Assembly (NCBI RefSeq): GCF_949628215.1
Contig: NW_027441295.1
Span: forward strand, 124,001 to 188,000
Direction of reading: 5' to 3'
Origin: Phalacrocorax aristotelis
Taxonomy: Eukaryota; Chordata; Aves; Suliformes; Phalacrocoracidae
DNA length: 64,000 bases
This document shows, one piece after another, positions 35,901 to 46,332 of the stretch. The position numbers and the translations under genes were made by a program. Each line of letters opens with the position of its first letter. Within the stretch, counting starts at the first letter, position 1. The notes under the pieces are model-generated. The model searched no databases. It worked only from the letters and a program-made list of their open reading frames with translations, and had not been told where the DNA came from.

Positions 35901-38900
35901 GCAACAGCTCCGTGACCCACACAGGACATTGCTGGTGGGGCCAAAAGCCTGCCAGTGCCTCCCGACCCCTCAAACCAAGCAAGCCCAGCACACAGTTACC
36001 CCTGAGATGGAGGGACAACACCTTCAGCTGCCTGCCCATGTTCACTGCTACTATTCTCCCCACGCTCGGCGCCTCAGCCTTCTGACACCTCCCTCCTTCA
36101 TGTCCAGGCCCCAGGTCCTCACAATGGCTCGAGACGCCGTCCCATCCACCTACCTTCACAGCTCTTTTGCCTGCAAGATGCTTGGTCCTGAGCCGGTGCT
36201 GCTCACAGAGCTCCCAGGAGGTGGCCGAGAGGACAACATCACCTGGGTTTGCAAGCTCATGAGCCTCACAAACTTCATGCAGGGCCTGGCCACAGATACA
36301 GAAGTACCGCCAATCCCTGTCTCCAAAAACCACAAGGCTCATGGGCGCTGCAGAGATCCCTGGGGAGAGAGAGCGGGAGAAGCAAACTGACACGGAGAAC
36401 ATTTTGAGCTCTGCGCTCCCCAGCATCTCAGCTGTTCAGAACCTAATCTGAAGCCCAGCGGGGAGGCGGCCATTATGGAGGGGGAGGACATCCTCCGTCC
36501 TCCTCGGGGGATACTGACACGGCTCCATGAAACAGGTGTCCAGAAATAGACAAACAAATTTGGCATTGGCAAGGCGTTGAGAGTGCCGGGCATCTTACCC
36601 AGCTGCCTGCCTGCCCCAGAAGCCCAGCAAACCAGCGGGCTTGATCACCACCTGCTGCGTTTACACGCAGGTAGGTTGTAGCTGTCTGCTGGAGAAAACC
36701 TAACAGCCTGCAAAAGCCCTTCTCCCAGCCGTGAGCAAAGCAGTTCCCTTTTGCTCTTTGTGAAAGGCAGGGGAGAATCCAGCAGGGGAAAGGATGCAAA
36801 GCTGCCCCCGCCTGAAAAAAGGAAAGGGTAACTACCTCCCGCAGACACCCGCGCTAAAGCAGACATGCAAAGACCCTAATACTTGATCTGACACCCGCTC
36901 TGCCTTAGGCTTAAGCTTCCTCTGCGTCTGGAAACGCATGCAAGACCAGCAGTCCTGGTCTCCCGTCCCTGCTCCGACTACCGCTGGCCCCTTGAATGCT
37001 CACAGGAGATGCTTTCCTTTGGCACTGGCCCCAGCAGGGATCCCCGCATTCCCTGCCCGGGAGAAGCACCCTGTGGCGCGTGAGAGTGCCACGCATCTGC
37101 GCCTGGCACAGCGCCCGTACCTATCTTCAGTCGGACCTTCTGACCCACGGGCGTGTCACGACTCCCATACTTCTTCTGGATCTGCCGGCTACATTGCAGC
37201 ACCAGGCTGATGGTCTTAGCCAGCTCCCGGTGCGATGTTCTCCACAGCACCAGCACAGCATCCCCTGGGGAAAGCGAGGGGAAGTGAAGGCTCTGCCGAG
37301 ACCTGCCTCTCCCCACACTCCACTCGGTGGCATAAGCGGGCCGACGTGCTGAGGAAGATGGGCTCGTGGCAGGGCGTTGCCCGGGAGGACCACACCCTGG
37401 GCACCGGGACACCTCTCCTCTCCCGGGCCAGCCACAGCAGCAGCCAGACGGCAGCAGCAGCACCCCCTGCCCCGAGCGCTCCTCTGCAGCTGCAGCACGT
37501 CAGGGACTCCTCCTCCCCTCGCAGCCCGGCAGCCCAAGCTCTGCCATCACCAGGGCCTCCCTGCCCCTCACCAGCACCCCGACACACACCTTTGGCTCTG
37601 CTTTATAGCTTTATATATGTGCTTTATATGTGCGTGCTTCCTTGCCCCCGCCCGCAGCACAGGGCCCCGCAAGAGGGGACCGAGTGAGGGGAGCCACAGC
37701 CCTTGGCCAAAGCCAAGGCAGCCCCGGGGGGAAAGAAAGAGGAGCCTGGAGAAAGGGCACTGCGGGGGGCGTGCGTGCATGGCCAGAAAGCTGGCTCAAG
37801 GTGCTGCACAGAGCCTCTTGCGAAGGAGAGCACGGCAAACGGCCGCCACAACAGCTAAATGCTGCAGACCCGTACACGTGGGCATCGTTGTCCAAAGTAC
37901 ATACCGGCAAACTTCAAGATGTCTCCACCAAAAGTCAGCACCTCTGTGGACAGAGGGAAGGAAAGGAGGAGTCATGTGGCCACCTTCTTGCAGAAGGCAC
38001 AGAGCAAGCCCCTCTGCCGGGACAGGAGCACCTGGGCGCGGGCGCCCCGTGGGGCACAGCTCAGGAAAGCACCACTCCGGCCTGCCTCCCCGCCTCACAG
38101 TGGCCACAGCCCTGGTACCCGCGCAGCACGCAGGGAGGCAGGGCCTCGGGACGCCTCCAAAGCTGGGAAGGCTGGAGGCCAGAAGGAGCCTCTGCGGTCC
38201 ACCTGGTCCAACCCCGCTGCTCAAGCAGGGCTGCACAGAGCCAGCTGCCCAGGACAGCGGCTAGATCGCTTCTGAATAGCTCTGAGCAGGGAGACTCCAC
38301 AGCCTCCCTGGGCAACCTGTGCCAGCGCCCACTCACCCTCACAGTCAAAAAGTGTTTCCTGATGTACAGAGGGAAACCTCCTGTGTTTCAGGGCGTGCCC
38401 GTGGCGTGCCCTCTGGTCCTGACACTGGGCACCACTGGAAAGAGCCTGGCTCTGTCCTCTTTGCACCCTCCCTCAGGTTTTAGACACATTCCCAAGATCC
38501 CCCCCGAGCCTTCTCTTCTCTAGGCTAAACTGTCCCAGCTCTCTCAGCCCTTCCTTGTAGGAGAGATGCTCCAGAGCCTTCAGCATCTTTGACCACACTC
38601 TTGCTTTTACTCTACAAGTGCTGCCAAAGGGGTGGCCGCAATGTGCTCACAGTCAGCTCAGAAGGGTCAAGATGTCCCCTGCGGAAAGGGGCTTGTGAGG
38701 GTCTCTCACACACCCCCACACGCTCGTGCGCGCACACGGACACGCGCACAAACGCGGACGCCAGTGCCAGCATCCTCCAGTCGCTCGCACGCTGGCACTT
38801 GCTGGATGCCCTCAGCCTGCTCTGGGCCCTAACACGTCACTGAGCCAGGCGTTCACGCCACAGGCGCAGAGGGGGCTGCTGAGAAAGCAGGTGCCTCCTC

Positions 38901-39658
38901 GGCCACAGCGGGGAGCACAGAGGACCTGAGCTGCTCCTGACCCTCCACAAGACCCTGGCTGCTCTCACTGATCCTCTGGGCCACAGACAGCCCGGAGCCT
39001 TCCAAGGAGGCAGGACCCGGCTGCCCAGCCTGCCTGCCTCCACCCTCCGGCAGCGGCCTCATGACCTGATGCCAGGCAGTCCTGCAGCATGGCTCTTACC
39101 CTCCAAAATGTCACACAGGTAGCAGTTGAGGGTTTGCACCAGCTCATCAGTGCCCCTCTCTGTGCCGCTCCTCTGTATGAATTTCTCTGTCAACGTAGTG
39201 AAAGCTGCAACAGGAACACCCAGAAATCAGGAAACGCCCTTGTGGGCCAAAGGACCTGCCAGCCAGTTCCACGCTGCCCGGCCTGAGAGCCTGTAGGTCA
39301 CACCTTCCCATGCCCCAGCTCAGTGCTGCTGGCAGCAGTGGTTGACCACCCAAGATAAGGCATCCCGCTCTCTTTGGGCATCTCAGCAGAAGAGTGCAGC
39401 AGTGACAAGATGGCCCCTCTGTATGAGGGGCAGGGGCAGGGCTCCAAAGGGCCTGCTGTGTCCCAAAAGGGCTCGCGGCCGTGGTTGCTCCTCCCTGCTC
39501 GCCCCACCTGATATATCCGCAAAGAGCAGCACTCCGTCGATAGGCTGAGAGTAACAGTTGCTCTGAAGGGAGTCCTCAGCAAGGAGACCGGGGAGGAAAG
39601 CTGCTGCTTTCTCCAGGTCTGAGTGGTGGTATTTCCTCTCCCAGGCAGAAGCCATCAT
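23923..39658 (-). CDS. ADCY10: Soluble adenylyl cyclase (ADCY10)-like protein
   Basis: 24 exons in transcript order: 39658-39508, 39204-39100, 37943-37905, 37264-37121, 36359-36154, 35717-35624, 35300-35212, 34811-34617, 34500-34379, 33745-33669, 33361-33172, 32238-32186, 31612-31459, 30742-30550, 30340-30254, 29939-29656, 29038-28902, 28258-28163, 27516-27262, 26559-26224, 25504-25290, 24891-24784, 24623-24445, 24118-23923. All borders are GT..AG and all phases agree: 1234 codons plus TAA. Domain order follows human ADCY10: cyclase C1, cyclase C2, P-loop ATPase, helical repeats. The enzyme makes cAMP from ATP and is activated by bicarbonate and calcium in mammals. Both metal aspartates (LFADIS, LKFAGDAVLVLW) and the C2 VNLAARMM motif are kept. 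The arginine matching human Arg176 is Cys (GQALHEVCEA). Human ADCY10 is about 1610 residues, so the C-terminus is short. It may be a paralogue rather than the ADCY10 orthologue. The start is chosen at MMASAWERKY, placing the N-terminus like human; 39,655 is the alternative. Confidence 0.88.
28295..28395 (+). mobile_element. CR1 3' end fragment in ADCY10-like intron
   Basis: gttggacttgacgatcttag and ccttactgattctataatgattctgtgaa are the 3' end of a CR1 element, including the short terminal repeats. It lies in the intron between exons 17 and 18, antisense to the gene. Confidence 0.75.
29656..31612 (-). CDS. ADCY10-like gene: P-loop ATPase exons (13-16)
   Basis: Exon 13 contains a Walker A motif GTMGSGKS and exon 16 a Walker B-like GIFVIDNAHFID. 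This is the STAND-type NTPase module that follows the cyclase domains in ADCY10. In human it is thought to be regulatory. Both key motifs look functional in this copy. Confidence 0.8.
33172..35717 (-). CDS. ADCY10-like gene: linker and catalytic domain C2 exons (6-11)
   Basis: Exons 6-7 encode the helical linker. Exon 8 has RPVTSLFVHLQL and ends NKVLLCDK. Exon 9 begins GCTFLCVFG. Exon 10 has the SGMVFCGITGHPLRNEYT block and exon 11 VLGQKVNLAARMM. The Lys and Asp that bind ATP in human C2 are kept (NKVLLCD), as are the Asn and Arg of VNLAAR. Exon 10 uses the acceptor at gtgccag/ggcag; a neighbouring cag three codons on is out of phase. Confidence 0.8.
36154..39658 (-). CDS. ADCY10-like gene: catalytic domain C1 exons (1-5)
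   Basis: Exon 1 carries the start and ends in LLFADIS, with the first metal-binding Asp (human D47). Exons 3-4 join to give TFGGDILKFAGDAVLVLW, with the Lys and Asp matching human K95 and D99. Exon 5 holds GQALHEVCEAHELANPGDVV. An ungapped match to human places Cys (codon TGT) at the bicarbonate-contacting Arg176; CGT to TGT is a single C-to-T change. V167 is Ile here. Numbering is recalled from the human protein. Confidence 0.8.
38175..38595 (-). mobile_element. CR1 LINE fragment in ADCY10-like intron
   Basis: Reverse orientation of a standard CR1 3' region, with phrases such as ggcaacctgtgccagcgccc, gtcaaaaagtgtttcctgat and cactgggcaccactggaaag. It lies in the intron between exons 2 and 3, in the same orientation as the gene. 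Confidence 0.85.
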
Positions 39659-39659
39659 C

Positions 39660-40797
39660 AGCACCCTGTGGCACACGGGGTACCTCAGGAGGATGAGGAC
39701 CTCGCCGCTCAGTGCGAGTTGCACACTGAGCCTGGAGCCTCTGCGCGGGACGACTGACCCTCTGCACCCACAGCGGTGGTCACAATCGCCTGACAGTGAC
39801 ATCCTCCCTATGTCATCGCCTGCTGAGCCACAGTGACACACGCTGCCTCCCAGGCAGCCAGCGCCACCCCACTTCTCTGAGGACAGTGCCGAAGGGAGGC
39901 GCTTCAGCGACCTGTTGCTGAATTTGCAGCTGCTTCCCCCCTTCCCCAGGACCAGCTGCCTCCGCACGCACAGCTCGTTGCTAGCACTGGTCCTTTCCCC
40001 TGCAGCTACGCAGCCTGTCGCCATCTTCCCAGTAGGCTGGCTCCTTTCTTGCTCCCTTACTCCCTCCTCAAGCCCCGAGGTGTCCCACCTCGGACACGGG
40101 AGCCCTCCAGCTCTCCCTTCCCTCCATCCGCACAGCGCCTGCGACGGACAGCAGCCTGCCTCTGGCAGAGCCAGCAGCTCCTGAGCTGCCACGTTCCCTG
40201 GGCTGGGTGAGAGCTCCGGCACGTGAAGCCAGGCCCCCCACCCCTGACGGCAGCCAGGGTTTCCCAGCGGAAAGGGAGGCCGGGGCATACGCGCAGGCGG
40301 CCCCACAGCTGCCAGACGGCAGAGGGGAGGCCATCAGAGAGACCGTGGCGGAGCAGCAAGCAAGCCTCCCGCAGCTGCACGACCGCATTCTCGGCTGTGC
40401 CGAGGCGCTGTGCCCAGGTGCCACCACTCTCCCCGGATGATGCCAGAGGAGGGGGGCAAGGGCCATTCACAGCGAGTCAGCAGGAGATGCTGTGCCTCCT
40501 GGGACACTCGGCACCACCCGCGTGTCCTGCCTCCTTAGCTCCTGCCACGAGCTAAGCTACATGCGTGTATATACATATACATAGGCAATTGTTTGTGGCA
40601 CAGCCACAGCCTCCTAGCTGAAGGCACGACTGGCCGCTGAAGGAGATGCCACACATACTGACGCTCCCAGCTGCCAGCAGGGAGGCCATTACGTACAACC
40701 AGAGGGACCCCAGTCCTGCTTAACGCCTGTGCGAAGAAACAGAAGCTTTTGGACCAAAGGGCGTGGCACGGCTGTGAGCTCAGCATGCCTGATGTTC
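39660..40797. other. Upstream region of the ADCY10-like gene
   Basis: About 1.1 kb between the putative start codon and the 230-bp repeat. GC-rich at 39,900-40,450. Minus-strand frames are open but show no similarity I know. A non-coding first exon or promoter could lie here. No TATA or clear initiator was found. Confidence 0.35.
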
Positions 40798-41027
40798 CTG
40801 CGGTGGCCACGGGAATTCTGTGCTCAGGATGTGCCAGGGCAAAGCTGCATATGCAGAGCTCCTGCAGGTGACTGAAGCCCCTGCCATTCTGCAGTTCCCT
40901 AAGCGAGCTGCAATCCGCCAGCAAACTCCGGCCCATCTCAGTGAGCACACCTGTAGCCGTGCCCACAATTCTGGAGTCTGCCACAAACTGAGAGGGGCCT
41001 CAGCGTGAAGCGCAGGGAACCTCCACA
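40798..41027 (+). repeat. 230-bp direct repeat, right copy
   Basis: Counterpart of 23,491-23,721. It ends 147 bases before copy B of the large duplication starts, so it probably marks a rearrangement border. Confidence 0.9.
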
Positions 41028-41041
41028 CGCCACAGACCTAC

Positions 41042-41150
41042 AGAGGAATTCAAATTATTATCACAAGTGGTAATACAGGATCAATCACGCCTAGACCAAC
41101 TTTTAGCAGCACAGGATACTGTGCACTGTATGTACATTATTGAATAACAG
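41042..41150 (+). mobile_element. Relic of a retroviral envelope TM region
   Basis: A plus-strand frame reads FKLLSQVVIQDQSRLDQLLA and then AAQDTVHC before a stop. The spacing of heptad-like leucines followed by LDQLLAAQ..(C) resembles the coiled-coil and following segment of a gamma-type envelope TM subunit. No other retroviral genes are adjacent. It is a short, non-functional fragment at the very border of duplication copy B. The assignment is by pattern only. Confidence 0.4.
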
Positions 41151-42187
41151 CTGCTGGATTTTTATGTTTTATAGGGTTTTTATGTATATCAAGAGCAGAA
41201 GAAATTAAACTGCTAGAAACTAGATAAAGACTCATTTAAAATTTATTACATTGAAGAAGGCAATGTAATCGGAGTGGCTAACCTCTTGGCTCCCACGCTT
41301 AGGCAGAGGACTGTGAACTAAAAGGATCTGGGCTGTTGGATACACTCTCTTGTGTTGCTTTTTAAGGACAGATGTGTTTTTACAGTGTTGCAGTACCTTA
41401 CGAACTCGACTTACGACTTAAATAATGAAAAGCATTGTGTGACCCTGACAGTCAACTGAAAAGGATGGACTGCTTGGAAAATCTCATGCCCTAACTATTG
41501 CACCAGTTCCTCTGGAGGGCATGAAATTGAGGCAGACAGAGGTACATCTGGTTGACGCTGCCCAGCGCTGGCAGTGTCCAGTGAGCCTGCCCAGCTCCAC
41601 ACCATCACCCACCAGTCTGGGACAGCCCACCGTCTGGGAGGGGGTGCCAGGGCCCATCGGGCCAGGCGCAGCTGGTGCAGCTCCACAGTGGGGTGCTGCT
41701 TCCCCTTGTGTTGCAGCTCCCTCACGGGGTGCAGCTCCCCACCATGGCTGCTCCCTGTCCCCCTGCCTATGGATGCGGACAGCAGGCGCTGACAGGGACG
41801 CTGGTGCCCCACCACCTGATGGGGCTGCGATGAGGGCATAGTCCAGCAGGAGTGCCCATATCCCACGGGCTCCTATGTGCTGCACATCCCTGCTCCACCC
41901 GGCCCCCCGCCACACGGGCAGCAGGCAGGCAGCAGCAGGCAACAAGTGGGCAGCAGCAAGCGCAGGGCATCTGAGGACACCAATGTGCCCACCTTGGTGC
42001 TTGAGTGACGCAGCAGCTCTGGGGATGCTGGGGGACAAAGTGCCCTGCACCCGCTGCCCTCCTGCCCACTCCGACTGCTGCTGATCAAGAAGGCACAGAG
42101 CATGGATCCCCGTGACATGCTACCCCACGACAGGCTGATGCACCCTCCCGTCGATTCCCTGCTATCCCTCGGGCCCTTGGGGGGCTC

Positions 42188-42388
42188 ATGGCTGCACCCA
42201 CCCTGCTGGAGGAGCAGGAGCAGCCGGTGCCCATCACACCCGAGCAGCGGCCCCAGCGGGAGCGCGTGAAGACGCCGGCCCAGGAGCAGCAGGAGTGGGC
42301 GGCCCTGCAGGTGTCACTGGGCCACCTGCAGGTTTTTGTGCAGAGGGAGATCGACATGCAGATGGCCGACGAGCACAGCTACCCATAA
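42188..42388 (+). pseudogene. Short conserved ORF, possible gene remnant (copy B)
   Basis: Copy B counterpart of the ORF at 1013-1213, 66 codons with one residue difference. In this copy the downstream sequence is intact and contains ATTAAA at about 42,509 followed by a GT-rich stretch. That looks like a polyadenylation region for a plus-strand transcript. The function is unknown and the reading as a gene is inference. Confidence 0.25.
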
Positions 42389-42487
42389 CCCACCGGCCCA
42401 GCACCGGCCCCCATAGCACCCATGCGCAGAGGAGATCCGGAGGCAGAAACCTGCACCCACCTGCTCCAGCCCCAGCCTTCCCCCAGA

Positions 42488-42810
42488 TCCCCATATCTTG
42501 CTGAATTCATTAAAAGAGTTGGGTGTTGCCTTTGCAGCACCTCTCTCTGCCTGCCGTCATTTGCTCAGCAGGAGGGAGGGCAGGGCGGTTAATGCAGCCC
42601 CTGCCCACCCCACGGGTGCCTGAGCTGGGATCGGGATGGCTTACATACATATTTTGTTCTATAAGATAATATTATTTTATCTTGGTAAATACTAGGTTGA
42701 TTAATTTGGAAATAAATATTTTGATATTTAGAAAGAGGAAAATATTTTTATATAATTTGTATTACATACATGTCTATGTACAATATAACAGACATACCTA
42801 TAAATACATA
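42488..42810. other. Copy-B-only segment with poly(A)-like signal and AT-rich sequence
   Basis: About 310 bases between the shared flanks cttcccccaga and tacatctctatagg. They are absent from copy A, where a run of TACA repeats (1323-1350) sits instead. The segment contains ATTAAA near 42,509 and a very AT-rich second half. It has no coding content. Most simply, copy A lost it by slippage or deletion between TACA repeats. Confidence 0.6.
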
Positions 42811-43063
42811 CATCTCTATAGGTGCCTATGTATCCCCCCACAGAATACACAGAGGGAAAGGGGAGGGGGTGTCAGGGAGGGACTGGGATGCGGAGGAGGG
42901 GTGACATGACCCCAGGGGCCCAGGACTCACCGCAGTTCCTGCTCTCTGCACTGCCAGGCACATGGCACAGCTCAGGCACTTCTGTCTCTGTCTGTCGGTC
43001 TGTCCCTCCCTCCCTCTGCTGCAGCCCCGCTCACCCGACTGCCTTCCACCTCAGGGAACCCAC

Positions 43064-43424
43064 GGGTGCCTCACAGCTCGCACCCCAGGAGGCCGCCCCG
43101 AGGCACAGCTCAGGGAGGCCGGAGCGGGGCACAGGCCCAGCTGGCTGCTGCCAGGACAGGCCCGGGGGCGGCCTGGGGCTGCGGGACAGGCCTCGGGCCA
43201 CGGGCTGGGGCCGGGGCAACATGGCCGCCCGGCAGCCCCTGCCCCAGGGCTCCAGCTCCCAGCATGCCCCGGGGCGCGCCTTCCCGCCGCCCGACCCTGC
43301 GCGGGCACCGCCCCCCCAGCCCGAGCCCGCCGCCCCCCCGCAGGCCCCACGGCCGCCTCCCCGGGGCTGCCCAGGCCCTGCTCCGGGACACCCGCTGGGC
43401 GGGGAGGGGGCAGGGGGGAGACAG
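43064..43424. promoter_or_regulatory. CpG-island-like block (copy B)
   Basis: Copy B counterpart of the block at 1600-1960, nearly base-identical and including the agctcccagcatgcc core. The same reasoning and uncertainty apply. Confidence 0.5.
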
Positions 43425-44254
43425 CAGCAGGCAGACACACAGAGGGAGCAGGAGAACAGGGCGCAGCTGGGCAGGGAGTGGAGGAAGGAAAAATCCTGGT
43501 AAGGAGCCGGCAGAGGGACAGAGGGACGGAGCGAGAAACAGATGGAGGGCAAGGGGGCAGCGGGGCTCCGGGCGAGGGAGCGGGACAGGGGGTCAGAGAG
43601 ACGGTAAAGGCACCAGGAGAGCGCAGGGACAGAGACGTGGCAGAGGGAGCGGGGCAGGGGGACAGAGGGGAGAGGGGCGGAGGGAAAAGGCAGCGGGGAG
43701 AGAGAAAGGGGGAGGCCGGGGCGCAGAGCGGGACACAGGGCGAGGGGAGGGCGGGAAACGACCCCGAGAGACTGAGGCAGAGAGGGCTGTGGGTCAGGAC
43801 AAGGAGGCGCAGAAGGGCACAGCAGCCGCGGCCTCCAGGGTGGAGACGCAGGAAGAAGAAAAGCAGACAGGAGCAGGACGGAGGCCCCGAGAGCAGCAGG
43901 GCCAGCTGAGTGGGGAATACAGGCGGGAGAGAGGGCACAGGCTGCAGGACACAGGGGAAAACAGCAGCCAGGAGGGAGGACACGGCAACAGAGAAAGGAG
44001 AAGGCCAGGGAGCGGGAGAGAGGTGTAGGGAAAGGAAAACAGAGTAACAGGCTACAGGACAGACAGGGCGGAGTTAGACAATACAGGCTGGGAGTCAGAG
44101 AGAAAGAAAGAGAAAGAGAAAGAAAGAAGGAAGGAAGGAAGGAAAAGACAGAAATAACCAGTGATGGGCTAAAGATAGAGAGGGAGGAACTGAAAAATGG
44201 GGTCAGGGAGCCAGACAGAGAGCGATGGGGAGAGAGCAAAAATAGCAACTCTGG
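43404..44254 (+). repeat. Purine-rich strand-asymmetric tract (copy B)
   Basis: Copy B counterpart of 1940-2790. The terminal GA/GGAA microsatellite (about 44,098-44,145) differs slightly in length and sequence from copy A, as expected for an unstable repeat. Confidence 0.7.
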
Positions 44255-46332
44255 GCAGCTGCCCCATTTCTCGATCACTGGCCAGGAACTGCATTACCGG
44301 GAGCCTTCAAGAAATGTGCTGCCTGTAAAAGCCCTGCCCTGGGCCCAATCCTGCGTCCTAATATTGGTGACCAGCATCGCCTTGCAGAGTGGCCAGGACT
44401 GGTTTTTTTGTTTGTTTCCTTGTTGGTTTTGCTTTTATTTTTTTTTAAAAGTACTATTTTAGCTCTAAATAGAACCTGCAAGGAAAAAGGAACCAGGCGT
44501 ACCAGGTCAGACACGTTTAAAGGCTGACCCCATTCAACAGCCGCACAAACCATCAATCATTCCTGCTGCAACACTCCACTGCCTGCCTGCAGATACAGGC
44601 AGCCGCCCTGTTTCTAGCACAGTCCCTAGGAGCAGCACCATGGTGCAGCTCTACAGCCATACTGCCTGCAAAATGTTAAGCACAGCTTAATTCTGGAGAG
44701 TTTCCCCTCTTTTTAGGCCTGCTGGTTAAAGACTCCTCCATCGAGAGGTGGCTCAGGACCACACCAGGGGCCAGCAGCGCTGCTCTCTGCATCCCATGGC
44801 AGCAATGGGCAGGGAGAGAGGTTGTCAGATCCCGGGGTGAGGAACAAGTGCAGGGTGTCAGGGTCACCCTGCCTGGATTTTCCCAGCAAAGCCCCAGCTG
44901 GTGCCGGCCCCGTGCTGCAGTCCCAGGGCCGAGGCTCAGGGAGCCGGGCATTTCTGGGGGCGCTGCACTCTGCTGGGCCCCACTGCCAGCTGCCGGCTGC
45001 CCTGGGCTTCCCTCCCCATTGTCTCCAGCTCTGCTTTCTGACCACAGAATGCCTTGCCTGCTTCCCACAGCCGTCCTGACCCATGTCTGCAGCTTGTACA
45101 TGGGGTCCATGTCACACAGCTGACTTGGGGGTGGTGGGTCTCTCTCGTGGCATTCCAGGATTGGGGACAAAACAAACCAAATTGCTCCTTTCAATCTTTG
45201 TCCCCAGGGACACCCAGTGGAGACCTACCGTGCACAGGACAGCGTCCTTCAGGGACGTGACGGCCGATTGCAGAGCAGCGCTGAGACCCACCTGACGGCA
45301 AAGGCGCCTGGTGACCTGCTCTTCCTGGGCCCACCAAAGCAGCCTTCCTCCAGCCCTGGTTTTGGTGAGATCTGGAGGAGCACAGAGATGTTTCTCCGGC
45401 ATCCAGGCCTGAAGAGGTTTTCCCAGTGTGTCTGTGAGAGATCCTGCTCCCAGGAAGCACCTCCCCATAGAGCAAAGGCCGTACCCAGCCACCCGTGCTC
45501 GGTACGGCTGCCCCAAGGGGCCTCGCAGGGAGGACGGATTCATCTGCCCTGTGGCTCTGGCACAGAAATGATGAGCCGTAGCCCCGTGGTCATGGCTGGC
45601 CGGTTCCAAGGCTCCAAGTGCCCTTTCACCGGGAGTGTTGAACCCCGGCACTTTTTCAGGGTGGCCCTGGCCCTGGAGAAGCAGCGAAGGAGCAGATGGC
45701 AGGCTGCCTTGCCCTTCCTGCGCAGTAGTCTGCCGGCCCTGGTGTTACGCTCTTGTCTCCTTCAAGGTTAGTTCGGGTTGCCACAGAGTACCTGGGAGCT
45801 CCACTATTGTAAGCATCCAATCCTAATCTGGGAACAGAGCAGGGCCTGGAATCTGTAAGAGGGTCAGGGGAGTTGGTGGGGAAAAACAGCAGGTATTGGT
45901 TCTTCCCAGTTCCCCCTGAGGGCTGCAGCAGTTCAGCGAGCTGGAGAAGGCAGCAGCCTGAGAAGAATTGAGCCCTTTGAGCAATGGCACATTCTGTTCC
46001 CCTCCAAAGGGGAAGATTTCAACCCTTCATTTCAATAGTTCAGCCTTGCAGCAGCTGTGATCTCCTAGAGGACATCCCATGGGGCTGTTCCCATCAGTCC
46101 TTGCCGGCTCTTCGCTCTGCAGATTTTGCAAGGGGCAGTCCCTGGGAATGATGGGAGTTCAAATGTACAGCAGCAGAGCACCAGGGACTTGTGGGTCTTC
46201 CCAAAGGCTTGCAGTTAAAGGGTTTTTAAATTCTGCAGGAATGTAAAGATTTTGTAAATGCTGCTGCCCTCCTATTTCAAGTTGGTGGCGGCAGGGGCAT
46301 TGCGGCGTTCTTTCCCACCTTCTTCCTTTCAG

